This document shows positions 42,683 through 45,580 of a stretch of 45,580 nt of DNA, in pieces. A program made the position numbers and the translations under genes. This DNA is from Ligilactobacillus salivarius DSM 20555 = ATCC 11741 (lineage in GTDB: Bacteria; Bacillota; Bacilli; Lactobacillales; Lactobacillaceae): NCBI RefSeq assembly GCF_001435955.1, contig NZ_AYYT01000016.1, positions 1 through 45,580 on the forward strand. The letters are read 5' to 3'. How positions within the stretch are numbered: the first letter of the stretch is position 1; each line of letters begins with the position of its first letter. The notes beneath the pieces were generated by a model, which saw only the letters and a program-made list of their open reading frames with translations, did not search any database and had not been told where the DNA came from.

Positions 42683-45328
42683 TTATTTAGTTAATCGTTT
42701 CTTACCTTCTACTATGAGCAAAATCAAAATAGAAAATAGAATTACTACTACCCATTCTAATAGTGACATCGCCGTCACTTTAAATGCTACTTGCATAAAT
42801 GGTGTGTATGTTAGGAATAATTGGAATAAGATCATTAATCCAATTATCCACCAAGCATGCTTATTTTCTAAGATAGCTTTACCTAGTGCAAAATCATCTG
42901 TTCGAATGCTAAAGAAGTAAAAAATCTTACTTATGACAATCATGTTAACCATCATTGTAGAGGCACTGATCTCACTGACTCCCATACTGATGAACCACTC
43001 ATAAGCAATTAAGGCAAAACCTGCCATTAGAGCTGCAACAAATCCCATTTGTCTAATTTCACTCATATTCATTAACTTTTGTGACAATGAACGTGGTTTT
43101 CTATCCATCAAATCACTTTCTGCTTCTTCAAAAACAAAAGCAAATTGAATTGTAATTGCTGAAATCAAGTTGATCCACAGTAATTGTGCAGGTTGTAGCG
43201 GTACTTGTTGTCCTGTCAGGATTGAAAAAGCTACCACTAACCCTTCAGCAAAAGACGTTGGTAATAGGAAGAGAATACTTTTCTTGATATTATCGTAAAT
43301 CCTACGTCCTTCTTTGATAACAGTTGCCATTGTTGCGAAGTTGTCATCTGCCAAAATCATATCAGCAGCATCTTTAGCCACATCAGTACCTTTTATCCCC
43401 ATCGCAATTCCAATATCTGCTTTTTTCAAGGCAGGTGCGTCATTTACACCATCACCTGTCATTGCGGTTACTTTCTTCTTTTCTTGTAAAGACGTAATAA
43501 TTTCTAGCTTATTTTGAGGAGTAGTTCTAGCAAAAACTTGATTTTCAAGTGCTGCCTTCTGCTTTTCTTCCTTAGTTAAAGCATCCCATTGTTGCCCAGT
43601 TATTGCTTTAATCTTACCTTTAGTTAAACCTAATTGCTTTCCAATCGCTCGAGCTGTCTCAGGATGGTCACCAGTTATCATCTTAACTGCAACACCAGCT
43701 TGATTCATCTTTTGAAGAGCTACCACTACTTCTTCTCTTGGTGGATCTTGTAAAGCTGCCATTCCTAGCCATGTGATTCCTTGGTACAAATCTTGATGGG
43801 TTACTTCTGATAATTTCTTACCTTTCACTTCTTGGTAACCCACAGCAATCACTCGTTTACCTGCTTTAGACCAAGTTGCTGCTCGATCTATCCATAGTTT
43901 TGTCTCAAAATTATTATCAGCTATTTGCGCCATTTCCAATAATTTATCTGGTGATCCTTTTACAAATATCATTTGTTGACCAGCATCGTTTTCTACCAAT
44001 TTCGCAATATAACGATAGTCTGAATCAAATGGTAATAAATCTACTTCATGGTATGGACTCTTGGCATTCTTACCTTTTAATTTATGGTATAAAGTTAAGA
44101 AAGCTCCGTCAGTCGCTTCACCATTTATCTGCCACTTACCATCATGTTCAGATAAGATTGTATCATTTGCTTGATAGCCAGCTTCAATAAACTGTTCAAT
44201 CTTATCAGTCATAGTTACTTCTTTCTTGTCCTGTAGAAGTTTACCTAAAGGCTCATACCCACTACCTGTTACTTGATATTTCTGATTTCCTACCCATAAA
44301 TCGGTAACTGTCATTTCATTTTTAGTTAAAGTACCAGTTTTATCTGTGGCGATAATATCTACTGAACCTAGAGTTTCAACTGCTGGCATCGATTTAATAA
44401 TAGTCTTATGTTCACGAGCCATTTTACTTACACCAAAAGCCAGAATCACAGAAGTAGTTGCTGGTAACCCTTCTGGAATAGCACCTACTAACATCGCTAC
44501 AACTGCTAAAGCTAGTGCTGGCAAGGCATATATCTTCAACATGAACCCTATTACAAAGATGATGATCGATGCGATAATTGAAATATATGATACAACCTTA
44601 CCAACGCCATCAATTTCCTTAATTAATGGTGTTTTAGTTGATTTTATTTGTGAAACTTCACGAGAGATTTTACCAATTTCAGTATCATTAGCTGTTGCTA
44701 CAACGATACCTAGACCACTACCTGTTGTTACAGCAGTTGAAGCATATGCCATATTAGTACGTTCAGCTAGTGGAATATTTTCTTCACTTAAAGCAACGTC
44801 ACTTTTAGTTACAGAATTAGTTTCACCAGTTAAAGCTGACTCTTCTATCCTTAAATTATCTGCTTCTACAATTCTCAAGTCTGCTGGAACATTATCTCCA
44901 GCTTCTAAAAACACGATATCCCCTTTAACTAAATCAGCTGCTGCAATATCTTTACGTATTCCATCGCGATAAACTGTTGCTTTTTGAGCCATTAAATTCT
45001 TAATTTTAGCTAAAGCATTAGCAGCACTAGTCTCTTGGAAATATCCTATCAAGGAATTAATAACCACTACCGCAATAATCACGATTGCATCTGTATAGTG
45101 TTTGATAAAAAGTGTCAACAGTGCCGACAACAATAGAATATATATAACTACATTATTGAATTGTCGTAAAAATAATTTCCATTTGGGAGTCTGCTTCACT
45201 TCTAAAGTATTAGGTCCATCTGCATTTAATCTCTCTAATGCTTCCTTTGAAGTCAATCCTTGCTTGAAATTATTATTTTTATAAACGTTAGATAATTCTT
45301 CTTTCTTTATCTGATATGGTTCTTTCAT
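42683..45328 (-). CDS. P2-type cation-transporting ATPase
   Basis: 881 residues, full length. It has an N-terminal cation-ATPase domain, an actuator domain with LTGET near residue 166, PEGLP in helix M4 near 285, the phosphorylated Asp in DKTGTLT at about 329, KGSPD for ATP binding, GDHPETARAIG, and MTGDGVNDAPALKKADIGIAMG. M6 reads NLISAITIQFAFVFEEAE. The PEGLP helix fits Ca2+ or Na+/K+-type P2 pumps. The M6 residues differ from the SERCA set, so the ion is uncertain (calcium or another cation). It is a single-gene unit. Confidence 0.93.
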   Translation of the reverse strand: MKEPYQIKKEELSNVYKNNNFKQGLTSKEALERLNADGPNTLEVKQTPKWKLFLRQFNNVVIYILLLSALLTLFIKHYTDAIVIIAVVVINSLIGYFQETSAANALAKIKNLMAQKATVYRDGIRKDIAAADLVKGDIVFLEAGDNVPADLRIVEADNLRIEESALTGETNSVTKSDVALSEENIPLAERTNMAYASTAVTTGSGLGIVVATANDTEIGKISREVSQIKSTKTPLIKEIDGVGKVVSYISIIASIIIFVIGFMLKIYALPALALAVVAMLVGAIPEGLPATTSVILAFGVSKMAREHKTIIKSMPAVETLGSVDIIATDKTGTLTKNEMTVTDLWVGNQKYQVTGSGYEPLGKLLQDKKEVTMTDKIEQFIEAGYQANDTILSEHDGKWQINGEATDGAFLTLYHKLKGKNAKSPYHEVDLLPFDSDYRYIAKLVENDAGQQMIFVKGSPDKLLEMAQIADNNFETKLWIDRAATWSKAGKRVIAVGYQEVKGKKLSEVTHQDLYQGITWLGMAALQDPPREEVVVALQKMNQAGVAVKMITGDHPETARAIGKQLGLTKGKIKAITGQQWDALTKEEKQKAALENQVFARTTPQNKLEIITSLQEKKKVTAMTGDGVNDAPALKKADIGIAMGIKGTDVAKDAADMILADDNFATMATVIKEGRRIYDNIKKSILFLLPTSFAEGLVVAFSILTGQQVPLQPAQLLWINLISAITIQFAFVFEEAESDLMDRKPRSLSQKLMNMSEIRQMGFVAALMAGFALIAYEWFISMGVSEISASTMMVNMIVISKIFYFFSIRTDDFALGKAILENKHAWWIIGLMILFQLFLTYTPFMQVAFKVTAMSLLEWVVVILFSILILLIVEGKKRLTK

Positions 45329-45580
45329 AAGTTTTCCTTTCCTAATTTATGTCTTAAATCTTGCAAAACAAAAATAGTTAGGAAATTATTCACGCTTACA
45401 ATACACAAAACCAAAATTTAAATTTTTTACTTTCTTTAACCTTCTTTCTTAAAATATTTTACAGTTATACTATATCATTTTTTTATCAGTAAAAATTACA
45501 CTTATAAATTTCTTAATAAATAATCAACTTATTTTTAAAATGGTATAATCATCTTGTCAACTACCCCAGTCTAAAGACAT
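45329..45580. other. AT-rich intergenic end of window with possible IS200/IS605-like edge
   Basis: About 250 AT-rich bases upstream of the ATPase gene; no gene is seen. Near the end the plus strand has TGGTATAAT (extended -10), then CTTGTCAACTACCCCAGTCT and AAAGACAT. CAACTACCCC followed by a C-rich hairpin start is typical of IS200/IS605-type element ends in lactobacilli, but the window stops inside it. Confidence 0.3.

Noticed and set aside
43876-44190. 104-codon open frame antisense to the ATPase gene
   Set aside because: Shadow of the conserved gene on the other strand.
44346-44972. 208-codon open frame on the plus strand inside the P-type ATPase gene
   Set aside because: It is antisense to highly conserved ATPase motifs, has no ribosome binding site, and is a codon shadow.

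Overview
The window looks like chromosomal DNA of a low-GC member of the Lactobacillaceae, most likely Lactobacillus sensu stricto (jensenii/gasseri/crispatus type). The reasons are the AT-rich codon use, strong AGGAGG-type ribosome binding sites, frequent TTG/GTG starts, an L-2-hydroxyacid dehydrogenase and DUF1129/DUF951 proteins. The gene order rsmG-noc-soj-parB-DUF951-ychF at 35-40 kb is the conserved origin-proximal block of Firmicutes, so the window probably lies close to oriC. The species cannot be fixed from the sequence alone.

Positions 117-22782 (minus strand, transcribed right to left) form a rhamnose-containing polysaccharide (EPS/CPS) cluster. It starts from an extended -10 promoter near 22885 with a DUF4422 glycosyltransferase. 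Two near-duplicate large membrane proteins of the 6-PTPS-related type follow, each coupled by overlap to a cytoplasmic glycosyltransferase. Next come the dTDP-L-rhamnose genes rmlA-C-B-D, a decaying stretch (11.9-10.1 kb) and a second rmlD among further glycosyltransferases. The cluster ends with GT92, WbsX, an acetyltransferase, GT4, an EpsG-type Wzy polymerase, a GT-A enzyme and the Wzx flippase. No priming phosphoglycosyltransferase and no Wzz/tyrosine-kinase regulators are visible. Two strong intrinsic terminators lie inside the cluster. The decaying stretch holds a secreted GH3 hexosaminidase gene broken by two in-frame TAA codons and flanked by about 130-bp direct repeats that look like 3' ends of a duplicated, vanished gene. 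An IS3-like end may abut the cluster at position 1.

Positions 23.0-28.0 kb hold housekeeping and accessory genes: a CPBP protease, yigZ, a HAD phosphatase, a DHA2 drug exporter, a 54-residue membrane protein, an HD hydrolase and a MerR regulator whose promoter has the classic 19-bp spacer filled by an inverted repeat. Positions 28.0-34.0 kb hold a membrane-anchored FMN reductase, pdxK, folT behind a tetrahydrofolate-type riboswitch, and a zinc-type ABC transporter behind a Zur-like box. A Ser-rich lipoprotein and an apparently leaderless 66-residue membrane protein follow.

Positions 34.4-39.8 kb are the origin-proximal chromosome segregation and ribosome block. After it come an L-hydroxyisocaproate-type dehydrogenase, a membrane glycerophosphodiesterase (plus strand) and a P2-type cation ATPase. 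The last 40 bases resemble the start of an IS200/IS605-like element. No tRNA, rRNA or CRISPR array was seen.
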